DNA of 64,000 nucleotides from contig NZ_CP014304.1 in the NCBI RefSeq assembly GCF_001562275.1, positions 3,348,001 to 3,412,000 on the forward strand, in the 5' to 3' direction. The translations under genes were made by a program, and so were the position numbers. How positions within the stretch are numbered: the first letter of the stretch is position 1; every line of letters begins with the position of its first letter. The notes under the pieces are model-generated. The model was not told the origin of the DNA, did no database searches, and saw only the letters and a program-made list of their open reading frames with translations. This stretch comes from Hymenobacter sp. PAMC 26628. GTDB lineage: Bacteria > Bacteroidota > Bacteroidia > Cytophagales > Hymenobacteraceae. This document shows, in pieces, positions 7,267 to 16,150 of the stretch.

Positions 7267-9144
7267 ATGTCCGCAACTGTTCCGCTCAACCGCTCGGCTA
7301 AACCCGGCAAAAAAACCGCTTCCGCCACCGCCAAATCCGCCACCGCAGCACCCGCCCCCGGCACGCACGGCGGCATGGGCGCCGTGCCCTACGACGGCGG
7401 CACCACCTTCCGGGTTTGGGCCCCCCACGCCGACGCCGTGGCCGTGGTCGGCACCTTCAACGGCTGGAAAGGCAAGGCCAACGCCCTCCAGCACGAAGCC
7501 GATGGCTACTGGGCCACCGACGTGGCCGGGGCCCTGCCTGGCGCCGAGTACAAGTTTGAAATCACCAACGGCGACCAGACCTTCCGCCGCAACGACCCCT
7601 ATGCCCGCGAGGTGACCAATTCGGCTGGCAACTCGGTGGTGTTTGACCCCAGCTTCGACTGGGGCGACGACCACTTCCAGATGCCGGCCTGGAACGACCT
7701 CGTGATTTACGAGCTGCACGTGGGCACCTTCAACGCCCCCGACGCCGACAAGGTGGGCACGTTCATGGGCGTGGTGGACAAGCTGCCCTACCTGCGCGAC
7801 CTGGGCATCAACTGCATCGAGCTGCTGCCGGCGACGGAATTTCCGGGCTCGCGCTCGTGGGGCTACAACCCATCCAACCCGTTTGCGCTCGAAAGCGACT
7901 ACGGCGGGCCCCTGGCCTTCAAGGAGATGGTGAAGGCGGCCCACCAGCACGGCATCGCCGTGGTGCTCGACGTGGTGTACAACCACTTCGGGCCCGGCGA
8001 CCTCGACCTGTGGCAGTTCGACGGCTGGAGCGAGAACGACGGCGGCGGCATCTACTTCTACAACGACTGGCGGGCCAAGACGCCCTGGGGCGAGAACCGC
8101 CCCGACTACGGCCGCCCCGAGGTGCGCCAGTACATCCGCGACAACGCCCTGATGTGGCTGGAGGACTACCGCGTAGACGGCCTGCGGGCCGACGCCATTG
8201 CCTTCATCCGCAACGTGGAAGGCGAGGAGAACCCCGGGGCCGACCTGCCCGAGGGCTGGAGCCTGATGAGCTGGATTAACGACGAAATCGACCAGACCAT
8301 GCCCTGGAAAATCACCATTGCCGAGGACATGCGCGGCAACGACGGCATCACGGCGCCCGTGGCCGAGGGCGGCCAGGGCTTCGACTCGCAGTGGGACTCG
8401 GCCTTCGTGTACCCCGTGCACGCGGCCATCACGGCGGCCCACGACGCCGACCGCGACATGCACGCCGTGGCCGGGGCCCTCACCCAGGCCTACAACGGCG
8501 ACGCCTTCCACCGCGTGATTTACACCGAAAGCCACGACGAAGTGGCCAACGGCAAGAGCCGCATCCCGGAGGAAATCATGCCCGGCGCCGCCGATTCGTG
8601 GTTCCCCAAGAAGCGCGCTGTGCTGGGGGCCGCCCTCGTGCTCACGGCCCCGGGCCTGCCCATGCTGTTCCAGGGCCAGGAGTTTCTGGCCGACGGCTCG
8701 TTCAACGACAACGAACCTTTGCAATGGGGCCGCGCCGAGGAGTTCAAGGGCCTCGTGCAGCTGTACCGCGACCTGATTCGGCTGCGCCGCAACCTCGACG
8801 GCAATACCCGCGGCCTGGGCGGCCAGCACACCCGCATCCTGCACATCAACAACGAGGAGAAAGTCATTGCCTTCGCCCGCTGGGCCGACGGCGACGGGGG
8901 CCCCGGCGACACGGTGGTGGTCATCGCCAACTTCGCTGATAAAACCCACGAGGCCTACCGCATCGGCCTGCCCGCCGGTGGCGACTGGCCGTGCCGCTTC
9001 AACTCGGACTGGCAGGGCTACGACGGCGCATTTGGCGACTTCGGCTGCCTCGGCACCATGGCCGAAGCCGGCGAATACGACGACATGAACTGGCACGGCA
9101 GCGTGGCGCTGGCGCCCTACGGCGTGGTGGTGCTGGCTCAATAG
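7267..9144 (+). CDS. GH13 alpha-glucan enzyme with CBM48, branching-enzyme type
   Basis: A 625-residue protein. After a low-complexity Ala/Lys-rich N terminus (1-40) comes a CBM48/E-set domain (GGTTFRVWAPHADAVAVVGT, FNGW; 42-135) and a GH13 TIM barrel (145-500). The catalytic triad is present: nucleophile D309 in GLRADAI, acid/base E353 in IAED, and D424 in ESHDE; VVYNHFGPG is conserved region I. A short C-terminal beta domain ends VVVLAQ. This fits a 1,4-alpha-glucan branching enzyme acting in glycogen synthesis with the GT3 synthase at 14290. The KTPWGENRPDYG loop also recalls malto-oligosyltrehalose trehalohydrolase, so the product is not certain. Confidence 0.8.
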   Translation: MSATVPLNRSAKPGKKTASATAKSATAAPAPGTHGGMGAVPYDGGTTFRVWAPHADAVAVVGTFNGWKGKANALQHEADGYWATDVAGALPGAEYKFEITNGDQTFRRNDPYAREVTNSAGNSVVFDPSFDWGDDHFQMPAWNDLVIYELHVGTFNAPDADKVGTFMGVVDKLPYLRDLGINCIELLPATEFPGSRSWGYNPSNPFALESDYGGPLAFKEMVKAAHQHGIAVVLDVVYNHFGPGDLDLWQFDGWSENDGGGIYFYNDWRAKTPWGENRPDYGRPEVRQYIRDNALMWLEDYRVDGLRADAIAFIRNVEGEENPGADLPEGWSLMSWINDEIDQTMPWKITIAEDMRGNDGITAPVAEGGQGFDSQWDSAFVYPVHAAITAAHDADRDMHAVAGALTQAYNGDAFHRVIYTESHDEVANGKSRIPEEIMPGAADSWFPKKRAVLGAALVLTAPGLPMLFQGQEFLADGSFNDNEPLQWGRAEEFKGLVQLYRDLIRLRRNLDGNTRGLGGQHTRILHINNEEKVIAFARWADGDGGPGDTVVVIANFADKTHEAYRIGLPAGGDWPCRFNSDWQGYDGAFGDFGCLGTMAEAGEYDDMNWHGSVALAPYGVVVLAQ

Positions 9145-9262
9145 GGCCCCAGCGCCCACCACCAATGGCTTGAGCCCATCCCAATAGACGGCCAGGCGCA
9201 ACCTGGCGTCCGCCCGTTGCGCCTGGCGTTGGGTGAAGTACATTAGGTCTTAGCTTTACCCG

Positions 9263-9292
9263 AAACCCCAGGAAGCTGGGGTTTCTTTTTTT
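9263..9292 (+). terminator. Rho-independent terminator after the GH13 gene
   Basis: AAACCCCAG/CTGGGGTTT with a GAAG tetraloop followed by CTTTTTTT. Confidence 0.9.
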
Positions 9293-9301
9293 ACCCCGCT
9301 T

Positions 9302-10228
9302 ATGGACGAAGCCCCTACCCCTGAGGCCGCGGCCGCCCTGCCCCTCACCGGCACCGCGGCCACCGTCAACACCCCCAACTCGGAACTCAAAAACGCGGCC
9401 TTCATCGTGGCCGGCGTGGCCTCGGCGGCCTTTGGCCTGAAAGGCTTCCTGCTGTCGAGCCACTTCATCGACGGCGGTGTGACCGGTATTTCCATGCTGC
9501 TGGCCGCCGTGCTGCACCTGCCCCTGTCGGTGCTGATTCTGGTGTTCAACCTGCCCTTCATTGCGCTGGGGCTGAACCAGCTGGGCAAAAAATTCGCCTT
9601 ACGCAGCGCCATCGGCATTGGGGGCCTGGCGCTGGCCCTAGCGGTGGTGCCGGTGCCCGACGTCACGCACGACCTGCTGCTCACGGCCGTGTTCGGGGGC
9701 GTGTTCATTGGGGCGGGCATTGGGCTGGCCATGCGCGGCGGGGCCGTGCTCGACGGCACCGAAATTGCTGCCCTACTCGTGAGCCGCCACGTGAGCCTGC
9801 TCAAGGTCAGCGACTTGATCCTATTACTTAACCTCGTCATTTTCGGCGTGGCCGTGGCCGTGCTCGGCACCGAGGCGGCGCTTTACTCCATGCTCACGTA
9901 CTTCGCCGCAGCGCGGGTGCTGGAGTTCGTGCTCAACGGCATCGAGCAGTACACGGGCGTCACCATCGTGTCGGAGCACAGCGACGAAATCCGCAAGGCC
10001 ATTACCGAGAAGCTGGGCCGCGGCGTGACCATGTACCAGGGCAAGGCCGGCTACGGCAAGCGCGGCGAAATGGGCCACGAGCGCGACATCGTGTTCACGG
10101 TCGTCACGCGCCTGGAGCTGCCCGGCCTCCGCGCCCAGGTGAAGGACATCGACCCCCGCGCCTTCATCGTGCAGTACCGCGTCGACGACGCGCAGGGCGG
10201 CATCATCAAGCAGCGGGCGTTGCATTAG
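9302..10228 (+). CDS. YitT-family membrane protein (DUF161 plus DUF2179)
   Basis: A 308-residue protein. After about 28 variable residues, five or six membrane segments follow. The block FIVAGVASAAFGLKGFLLSS, with FIDGGVTGISML next, and RGGAVLDGTEIAALLVSRH are the classic glycine-rich motifs of YitT-type DUF161 proteins. The cytosolic C terminus (TIVSEHSDEIRKAITEKLGR ... ALH) is the DUF2179 domain, a small PII-like fold. YitT proteins are inner-membrane proteins of unknown substrate. The ATG at 9302 lies 10 bases after the terminator of the previous gene, so the mRNA must start very close to it. Confidence 0.88.
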   Translation: MDEAPTPEAAAALPLTGTAATVNTPNSELKNAAFIVAGVASAAFGLKGFLLSSHFIDGGVTGISMLLAAVLHLPLSVLILVFNLPFIALGLNQLGKKFALRSAIGIGGLALALAVVPVPDVTHDLLLTAVFGGVFIGAGIGLAMRGGAVLDGTEIAALLVSRHVSLLKVSDLILLLNLVIFGVAVAVLGTEAALYSMLTYFAAARVLEFVLNGIEQYTGVTIVSEHSDEIRKAITEKLGRGVTMYQGKAGYGKRGEMGHERDIVFTVVTRLELPGLRAQVKDIDPRAFIVQYRVDDAQGGIIKQRALH

Positions 10229-10261
10229 GGCCCCAAGGGATGGCAGTGAACAATTGACAAT

Positions 10262-10327
10262 GCGCCAAAAAGGCCGTCATGCTTCGACTCCGCTCCGCTG
10301 CGCTCAGCATGACGGCCTTTTTGGCGC
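10262..10327. terminator. Bidirectional terminator, family A palindrome copy
   Basis: Perfect 21-base arms: GCGCCAAAAAGGCCGTCATGC (10262-10282) and its inverse (10307-10327), so the stem is preceded by A and followed by T in either direction. It lies between convergent genes at 10228 and 10374. The GTCATGC core and the GCTGCGCTCAGCATGAC arm place it in family A. Confidence 0.85.
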
Positions 10328-10373
10328 GCTGCTTATGATTAATTGCCAACTAGAAAATCATTAATCGAAACCC

Positions 10374-11006
10374 TTACACCGGGGCCTGGTCGTAGCGCTC
10401 GCCTTCGGGCTGGGGCCAGCCGCCTTCGAACACGAACTCGGCCAGCGGCTTGCGCACGCGGGGAGCCATTTCGCGCTCGCGCAGGGCGTCGGGCAGGCCG
10501 GCGGGGTCGCCGGGGTAGCCGAGGGTGAACACGGCCACCGGCGCGTAGCCCTCCGGCACGCCGAACGAGGTGCGCACCTTATCGGCCGAGAAGCCCGCCA
10601 TTTGGTGGATTTGCAGGCCCAACTCAGCGCCCTGGATGGCGAGCGTGGCCACGGCCTGGCCCACGTCGTGCGTGGCCCAGGCGTTGGGGTTGCTGTCGTG
10701 CGAGAACGTCGTTTTGGCGATGCTCACCACCAGCACCGGGGCAGCTTTGGCCCAGGGCTGGTTGAACTCGGCCAGACTGGCCAGGATTTTATCGTAGGCC
10801 TCGGCCGAACCGGCGCGGGTGCCCACCAAAAAGCGCCACGGCTGCTCGCCAAAGCACGACGAGGCCGACGAGGCAGCGGCAAAAACTTGCTGCAAAGCTT
10901 CGGCCGGCACGGGCTGGTCGGCGTAGGCGCGGGGGCTGCGGCGCTGGGCCAGCGCGGGCATTATTTCGTGTTCGAGGGTGAGGACGTTGGTGGTATCGGC
11001 GGCCAT
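10374..11006 (-). CDS. Nitroreductase-family flavoprotein
   Basis: A 210-residue FMN-dependent oxidoreductase. The N-terminal RRSPRAYADQPVPAEAL is the flavin phosphate-binding motif; SSASSCFGEQPWRFLV is the active-site loop; GAELGLQIHQMAGF and VFTLGYPGD complete the family pattern. Nitroreductase-like enzymes reduce nitro, quinone or aldehyde substrates with NAD(P)H in the cytosol; RutE/HadB-type and NfnB-type members cannot be told apart here. The start is the ATG at 11006 (MAADTTNVLTLEHE), 30 codons inside the longest frame, chosen because the upstream part is unlike any family member. It stands alone with a shared terminator at 10262. Confidence 0.85.
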   Translation of the reverse strand: MAADTTNVLTLEHEIMPALAQRRSPRAYADQPVPAEALQQVFAAASSASSCFGEQPWRFLVGTRAGSAEAYDKILASLAEFNQPWAKAAPVLVVSIAKTTFSHDSNPNAWATHDVGQAVATLAIQGAELGLQIHQMAGFSADKVRTSFGVPEGYAPVAVFTLGYPGDPAGLPDALREREMAPRVRKPLAEFVFEGGWPQPEGERYDQAPV

Positions 11007-11113
11007 GAGGGGAGGTAATATAAGTGAGCCCGTTCCCCGCGGCCACCCAAACAGCGGCAACGAGAAACGGGCCCGCAAATTACCACCGGGCCGCAAATAG
11101 GGCCCCCGGGGCC

Positions 11114-12001
11114 CTACTTGGCTCGCAACAGCGGCACCACATCGGCCACCTCAAACAGAGAGTTGTACTTCAGAATGGCTTTCAGAAACGCCACGTGTCC
11201 CTGCCCGATCACCAGCACAATGGCCTTGTCGTGCTGCACGTCCACCTGGCGCAGCAAGTTGGTGTAGATGCGCACGTTGCGCTTGAAAAACTCGCCCGCC
11301 AGGTCGGCCCCCGCGTAGTTGGCACCACCCCCGACGCGGGCCAAATCCAGTAAGTAAGCGTCCATCTGGGCCAACTCGGCAGCGCAGGTATTTTGCTGAA
11401 TGAAGCGTTCCAGCAGCGTACCGCCAGGAGTCAGGAGCAACTTGATGGGGCTCTGCCGGGCCCCTACCCGGGCCGCTATAAGCCGGCCGGCGCTGTCTTG
11501 GGGCACGCTGACAAACTCACCTTCCAGGATTTGCTCCTGGCCGTGCTGTTTGGCGTAGGCCTGGGCGGCCTCGTAGTCGAACACGCCGCCGTCGGCGTCG
11601 GCGCAGTATACGCGGGGGCGGGTCAGCTTCTTGGCCAGGCGGTAGGCAAGCTGGTACACCTCGTTGTTGCCGACTTTGAGCTGGCCCTGGCGGTACAGGG
11701 CGTAGGTACTGTCCACAAACGGCTGGTCGTTCAACTTGAACTCGATGAACACCTTATCGGCCCGCGTTTTCTGGAGCTTGCCCACCAGCTCATCCAGCTC
11801 GCGCTGCATTTGGGGGGTGCGCATGTCGGTTTTGGTGCCCTTGTGCACGTCGGCTTCGGAGTCGTTGAAGTGGAACGTGCCCACCAGGTAGACCTTGATT
11901 TTGGCGGGGGCCGCGGGCTTGGTTTGGGCGGTGGCAATAACCGGGGCCCCCAACAGGGCAAGCGACAACAGGAGGCGGGCAAACGGGCGGAAGGTGGTCA
12001 T
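11114..12001 (-). CDS. Secreted DUF5694 protein (TraB/EreA-like)
   Basis: A 295-residue protein with a signal peptide (MTTFRPFARLLLSLALLGAPVIATAQ). The mature part begins KIKVYLVGTFHFNDSEADV; the GTFHF motif, KVFIEF further in, and the late GQGHVAFLK are the conserved blocks of DUF5694, a branch of the erythromycin-esterase/TraB/TIKI fold with presumed metal-dependent hydrolase activity. The histidines and glutamates of these motifs are intact. It is likely periplasmic. A CACCTTTG box at 12042-12049 on the minus strand may be its promoter. No operon partner is evident. Confidence 0.75.
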   Translation of the reverse strand: MTTFRPFARLLLSLALLGAPVIATAQTKPAAPAKIKVYLVGTFHFNDSEADVHKGTKTDMRTPQMQRELDELVGKLQKTRADKVFIEFKLNDQPFVDSTYALYRQGQLKVGNNEVYQLAYRLAKKLTRPRVYCADADGGVFDYEAAQAYAKQHGQEQILEGEFVSVPQDSAGRLIAARVGARQSPIKLLLTPGGTLLERFIQQNTCAAELAQMDAYLLDLARVGGGANYAGADLAGEFFKRNVRIYTNLLRQVDVQHDKAIVLVIGQGHVAFLKAILKYNSLFEVADVVPLLRAK

Positions 12002-12209
12002 GGCGGTGCGGTGAAAGGGGGTTGGTGACGACGACGGGGCAAAGGTGCCGGGGCGCCTGGCCGCGCAAAAGTTTATTATCCCACCCCCCGCAAACCAGCC
12101 GCCAACGCCGCTAGGGGCCCCGGCGGGCGGGTCGTCCGCCGTTCGGCGGGGTTGGGGCGGGCGGGGCGGGCGTTGGGATAATATTGTGGGCCCCGGGGCC
12201 CCGCCCGGC

Positions 12210-12217
12210 TACTTTTA
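12210..12217 (+). promoter_or_regulatory. Candidate -7 box of the histidine kinase gene
   Basis: TACTTTTA, one base off TAnnTTTG, ends 4 bases before the ATG at 12222. Confidence 0.55.
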
Positions 12218-12221
12218 GGCC

Positions 12222-13256
12222 ATGAACCGCCGCCGGATTGCTCTTTACCACGCCCTGGGCTGGTCTTTGTTACTGGCCCACGAGGAAGCCGGGTTTCTCC
12301 TCAACCCCACGCCCCACCTGCGCGAGCGGCTGCTGCTGGCCGTCACGATGTGGCTCAGCCAACTGGCGCTGTTTTATTACTGCTTCCTGTTCATCTACCC
12401 GCGCTACTGGCGGCCGGGCCGGGGCCCCCAGCTGCTGCTGGGGCTATTGGCTACGCCGCTGGTGTTCGGCGGCGTGCGCTACTTGTTGGAAGAAGTGCTG
12501 CTGCCGGTGCTCTTTGGCTTCCACAACTACGCGCCGGGCTCGCCGCTGCGCAACTTCGCCATCGACGACCTGTTTTACACCCCGGCCCTGGTGGGCCTGG
12601 CGGCCCTGGCCTGGAAAATTGAGGAAGTATTCCGGCGCGAAAAAGACCAAGCCACCCAGCTCCTGACGCAGGAAAAAACCCAGGCCGAGCTGGCCTTCCT
12701 CAAAACCCAAATCAACCCGCACTTCCTCTACAACACCCTCAACTACCTCTACGCCGAAGCCTACGCCGTGTCGGAGCCGCTGGCCGGCGCCGTGCTGCGC
12801 CTCTCCGACCTCATGCGCTACATGCTGCACGAGGGCCCCGACGGCCGCGTGGAGCTGCACAAGGAAGTGGCCTACCTGGAAAACTACCTGGCCCTGCACC
12901 GCCTGCGCTTCGAGGACCAGTTTTTCGTGAATTTCCGGCAGCCGGCGGCCGTGGGCGGGCAGCGGGTGGCGGCGCTCCTGCTCATCCCGTTCGTCGAAAA
13001 CGCCCTCAAGCACGGCGTCCTCCACCGCCCCGACCAGCCCGTGGACATTTGCCTGGCCCTGCCCGCGCCCGGCCGCCTGTGCTTCGAGGTGCGCAACCGC
13101 GTGGGGCCCCACCCGCGCGACGCCACCACCGGCATTGGCCTGGCCAACCTGCGCCGCCGCCTGGCCCTGCTCTACCCCGGCCGCCACACGCTGGAAGTCC
13201 GCAACGACGGCACCGAGCACTACACCCGTCTGGAGCTAGATTTGGGGCCTTCTTAG
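12222..13256 (+). CDS. LytS/YehU-type sensor histidine kinase
   Basis: A 344-residue protein with four hydrophobic segments in residues 1-135, a short linker helix (EVFRREKDQATQLLTQEKT) and a His_kinase (PF06580) domain. The phospho-acceptor is H167 in KTQINPHFLYNTLN; the HATPase part shows PFVENALKHGVL (N box) and GIGLANLRRRL (G box). Such kinases partner LytTR response regulators; the one at 13447 is downstream in the same direction and surely its mate, although 190 bases of palindromic repeats now lie between. No periplasmic sensor domain is visible, so sensing would occur in the membrane. Confidence 0.9.
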   Translation: MNRRRIALYHALGWSLLLAHEEAGFLLNPTPHLRERLLLAVTMWLSQLALFYYCFLFIYPRYWRPGRGPQLLLGLLATPLVFGGVRYLLEEVLLPVLFGFHNYAPGSPLRNFAIDDLFYTPALVGLAALAWKIEEVFRREKDQATQLLTQEKTQAELAFLKTQINPHFLYNTLNYLYAEAYAVSEPLAGAVLRLSDLMRYMLHEGPDGRVELHKEVAYLENYLALHRLRFEDQFFVNFRQPAAVGGQRVAALLLIPFVENALKHGVLHRPDQPVDICLALPAPGRLCFEVRNRVGPHPRDATTGIGLANLRRRLALLYPGRHTLEVRNDGTEHYTRLELDLGPS

Positions 13257-13443
13257 TTGTTCGTTATTAGTTGTCAGAAAAGGCCGTCATGCCGAGCGCA
13301 GCCGAGGCATCTCGCGTGCAGCAGTAAATCAATCGATTGGATTAGTGGCGCAGTAGAGATGCCTCGGCTGCGCTCGGCATGACGGCCTTTGCAGACAACC
13401 AATAAATACGCACTAACAACTGACAACCAATAACGAACAACTA
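13253..13443. repeat. Composite inverted repeat with a family A palindrome at its centre
   Basis: Outer arms AGTTGTTCGTTATTAGTTGT+CAG (13253-13275) and its near-exact inverse (about 13421-13443) enclose a family A palindrome with perfect 34-base arms (13279-13312 and 13357-13390) bordered by AAAA and TTT. The outer left arm overlaps the kinase stop codon. The central hairpin would act as a terminator in both directions, inside what should be a kinase-regulator operon. Confidence 0.85.
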
Positions 13444-13446
13444 AAT

Positions 13447-14184
13447 ATGCTCCGCTGCATCGCCGTCGACGACGAGCCCGCCGCCACCCGGCTGCTGGCC
13501 GCCTACATCCAGAAAGTGCCGACGCTGGTGCTGGTAGGCACCACCACCAGCCCGCTCGAAGCCCTGCAATGGGTGCAGGAGGGCCGCGTCGATTTAGTGT
13601 TTCTCGACATCCAGATGCCCGAGCTGACGGGCTTGCAGTTCCTGAAAATCTGCGGCCGGCAGTGCCGGGTCGTCCTCACCACCGCCTACCCCGAGTACGC
13701 GCTGGAAGGCTACGAGCACGACGTGGTGGACTACCTGCTCAAGCCCGTGGCCTTCGACCGCTTCCTGCGTGCCGTGCAGAAGGCCCAGGCAGGGGCCCCA
13801 CCGGCGGCCGTGCCGGCACCGACCCTTGCCCCGCCGGCGGCGGTGGGGCCCCCAGCGGCCGATTATTTATTTGTGAAGGGCGAGAGCAAGAACAAGTTCC
13901 TGCGGCTCAACTACGCCGATATCCTGTACGTGGAGGCGCTGAAGAACTACGTGTCCATTGTGGTGCCGGGCCAGCGCGTCGTCACCTACCAAACGCTGAA
14001 GGACCTGGCCCAGCAGCTGCCGCAGCCGGCGTTTTTGCGGGTGCACAAATCCTACGTGGTGGCGCTGGATAAAATCCGGCTCGTGGACGGCCACACGGTG
14101 TACATCGGCGACGCGGCCATTCCGCTGGGCGAAACCTACCGCGAAGGTTTTTTCCAGTTGATTCGGGCCCAAAACCAGCCGTAG
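13447..14184 (+). CDS. LytTR-family response regulator
   Basis: A 245-residue protein: receiver domain (1-115) with the acidic pair in CIAVDDEPAA, phospho-acceptor D54 in LVFLDIQMP, the switch residue in VLTTAYPEYAL and K in DYLLKPVAF; a Pro/Ala-rich linker (about 116-138); and a LytTR DNA-binding domain (140-240) with FVKGESKNKFLRLNY, ILYVEALKNYV and LRVHKSYVVALDKI. It would bind DNA as a dimer to control genes, often of surface polysaccharide or adhesion, that cannot be named here. It pairs with the kinase at 12222. Confidence 0.92.
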   Translation: MLRCIAVDDEPAATRLLAAYIQKVPTLVLVGTTTSPLEALQWVQEGRVDLVFLDIQMPELTGLQFLKICGRQCRVVLTTAYPEYALEGYEHDVVDYLLKPVAFDRFLRAVQKAQAGAPPAAVPAPTLAPPAAVGPPAADYLFVKGESKNKFLRLNYADILYVEALKNYVSIVVPGQRVVTYQTLKDLAQQLPQPAFLRVHKSYVVALDKIRLVDGHTVYIGDAAIPLGETYREGFFQLIRAQNQP

Positions 14185-14289
14185 GGCCCCGGTGGGCCGT
14201 ACCAAAAAAAGTGGCGGCGGGCGTGGCTAGTGTTCACGGCCCGGCTTACCTTTCGCCGCTGCTGTTTTCCTGGCCCTTCCCACCCACCC

Positions 14290-16140
14290 ATGCCCACGAG
14301 CCTTATTCCCGCCCCCGCCCCTGCTTCCAACCTTATGTTTCCCGACGCCCTGCTGATTGAAGTGGCCTGGGAGGTTTGCAACCAGGTCGGCGGCATCTAC
14401 ACCGTTATCCGCTCCAAGGTGCCAGCCACCGTGCCGGCGTGGGGCGAGCGGTACTGCCTGCTGGGGCCCTACTTCGCCCACATGGCGCAGGGCGAGTTCG
14501 AGAATTACGAAGACCACCACCTCGACCTGATGGACGACCCCTACGCCGTGGCCGTGCGCCAGCTGCGGGCCGAGGGCTACGACATCTGCCTCGGCACCTG
14601 GCTCGTGACGGGCCGCCCCCGGGTGGTGCTCATCAACCCGTTTCAGGCCTACGAGCGGCTGGGCCAGATCAAGCGCGACTTATGGGAGCGCCACGGCATT
14701 CCGATGCCCGACAACGACGACTTGCTGCACCAGGTGGTGGCCTTCGGGGCCCTCGCGAAGCTGTTTATCCAAACCGTGGCGGCCCTCAAGGGCGAGCAGC
14801 GCCTGCTGGTGCACTTCCACGAATGGATGACGGGCGTGGCCATTCCTGACCTGCGGCGCGACGGCACGCCGGCCCACCTCGTGTTCACGACGCACGCCAC
14901 GCTGCTCGGCCGCTACCTGGCCATGAACGACCCCGACTTCTACGACCACCTGATGCGCGTGGACTGGCTGGCCGAGAGCCGCCACTTCAACATTGAGCCG
15001 GCCGTGACCATGGAACGCGCCGCTGCCCACGGCAGCCACGTCTTTACCACGGTGAGCGAGCTGACGGTACGCGAGTGCATCTATTTGCTCGACCGGATTC
15101 CGGACGCGGTGCTGCCCAACGGCCTGAACATCGAGCGCTTCGTGGCCGGCCACGAGTTCCAGAACCTGCACCAGCAGTACAAAGCTAAAATTCATGAATT
15201 CGTAATGGCCCACTTCTTCCAGTCGTACGCCTTCGACCTGGACAAGACGCTGTATTTCTTCACCTCGGGCCGCTACGAGTACCACAACAAGGGCTTTGAT
15301 TTGACGCTCGAAGCCCTGGCCCGCCTCAACTACCGCCTCCAGCAAAGCGGCCTCGAAACGCAGGTGGTGATGTTTTTCATCACGAAACGACCCTTTACCA
15401 GCATCAACCCGCAGGTGCTAGAGCGCCGCGCTATGCTCGATGAAGTACACGAAACCTGCAAAGCCATTGAGCACCAAGTGGGCGAGCGGCTTTTCTACGC
15501 CGCCGCCGCCAGCCAGGACCACAAGCTGCCCGAGCTCAGCACCATGGTGGACGACTACTGGCGCCTACGCTACCGCCGCCAGCTGCAAAGCTGGAAAACC
15601 AACGCCCTGCCTCCCGTCATCACCCACAACCTGGTGAATGACCACGACGACGACATCCTGAACTACCTGCGCCGGTCCAACCTGCTCAACCACAAATACG
15701 ACCGGGTGAAGATGGTGTACCACCCCGATTTCGTGTCGCCCGCCTCGCCCCTGCTGGGCATGGAGTACGGCCAGTTTGTGCGGGGCTGCCACCTGGGCGT
15801 GTTCCCGAGCTACTACGAGCCCTGGGGCTACACGCCGCTCGAGTGCGTGGCCCGCGGCGTGCCCGCCGTCACGAGCGACCTTTCGGGCTTCGGCGACTAC
15901 GCCCTGCAAAACGTGCCCGACCCCGAGCAAAAGGGCATTTTTGTGGTGCACCGCCAGGAGCGCTCGTTCGACGAATCGGCCGAGGAGTTGACCGAGATGA
16001 TGTGGCAGTTTGTGCTGCTCACGCGCCGCGAACGCATTCAGCAACGCAACAACGTGGAAAGCCACGCCGATTTGTTCGATTGGAAAAACCTGCGCGTGTA
16101 CTACGACCGGGCCTACGCCCTGGCCCTGGAGCGGCAATAG
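14290..16140 (+). CDS. GT3 eukaryote-like glycogen synthase
   Basis: A 616-residue protein. The opening LLIEVAWEVCNQVGGIYTVI, then RSK, is the defining N terminus of the GT3 (animal/yeast-type) glycogen synthase family, which adds glucosyl units from UDP-glucose. Further motifs are VHFHEWMTG, VFTTHATLLGRYLA, VTTVSELT-type FTTVSELTVRECIYL, LPNGLNIERF, FITKRPFTSIN and the C-terminal active-site block FPSYYEPWGYTPLECVARGV with the catalytic Glu pair. Yeast-type regulatory tails are absent. The start ATG at 14290 is chosen; ATG at 14335 (MFPDALLIEV) would remove only a low-complexity 15-residue lead. With the GH13 enzyme at 7267 it indicates glycogen storage. Confidence 0.92.
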   Translation: MPTSLIPAPAPASNLMFPDALLIEVAWEVCNQVGGIYTVIRSKVPATVPAWGERYCLLGPYFAHMAQGEFENYEDHHLDLMDDPYAVAVRQLRAEGYDICLGTWLVTGRPRVVLINPFQAYERLGQIKRDLWERHGIPMPDNDDLLHQVVAFGALAKLFIQTVAALKGEQRLLVHFHEWMTGVAIPDLRRDGTPAHLVFTTHATLLGRYLAMNDPDFYDHLMRVDWLAESRHFNIEPAVTMERAAAHGSHVFTTVSELTVRECIYLLDRIPDAVLPNGLNIERFVAGHEFQNLHQQYKAKIHEFVMAHFFQSYAFDLDKTLYFFTSGRYEYHNKGFDLTLEALARLNYRLQQSGLETQVVMFFITKRPFTSINPQVLERRAMLDEVHETCKAIEHQVGERLFYAAAASQDHKLPELSTMVDDYWRLRYRRQLQSWKTNALPPVITHNLVNDHDDDILNYLRRSNLLNHKYDRVKMVYHPDFVSPASPLLGMEYGQFVRGCHLGVFPSYYEPWGYTPLECVARGVPAVTSDLSGFGDYALQNVPDPEQKGIFVVHRQERSFDESAEELTEMMWQFVLLTRRERIQQRNNVESHADLFDWKNLRVYYDRAYALALERQ

Positions 16141-16150
16141 GGCCCCGGCG

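Noticed and set aside
7174..9243. 689-codon open frame on the minus strand
   Set aside because: Antisense to the GH13 gene whose catalytic motifs are complete; a by-product of high GC.
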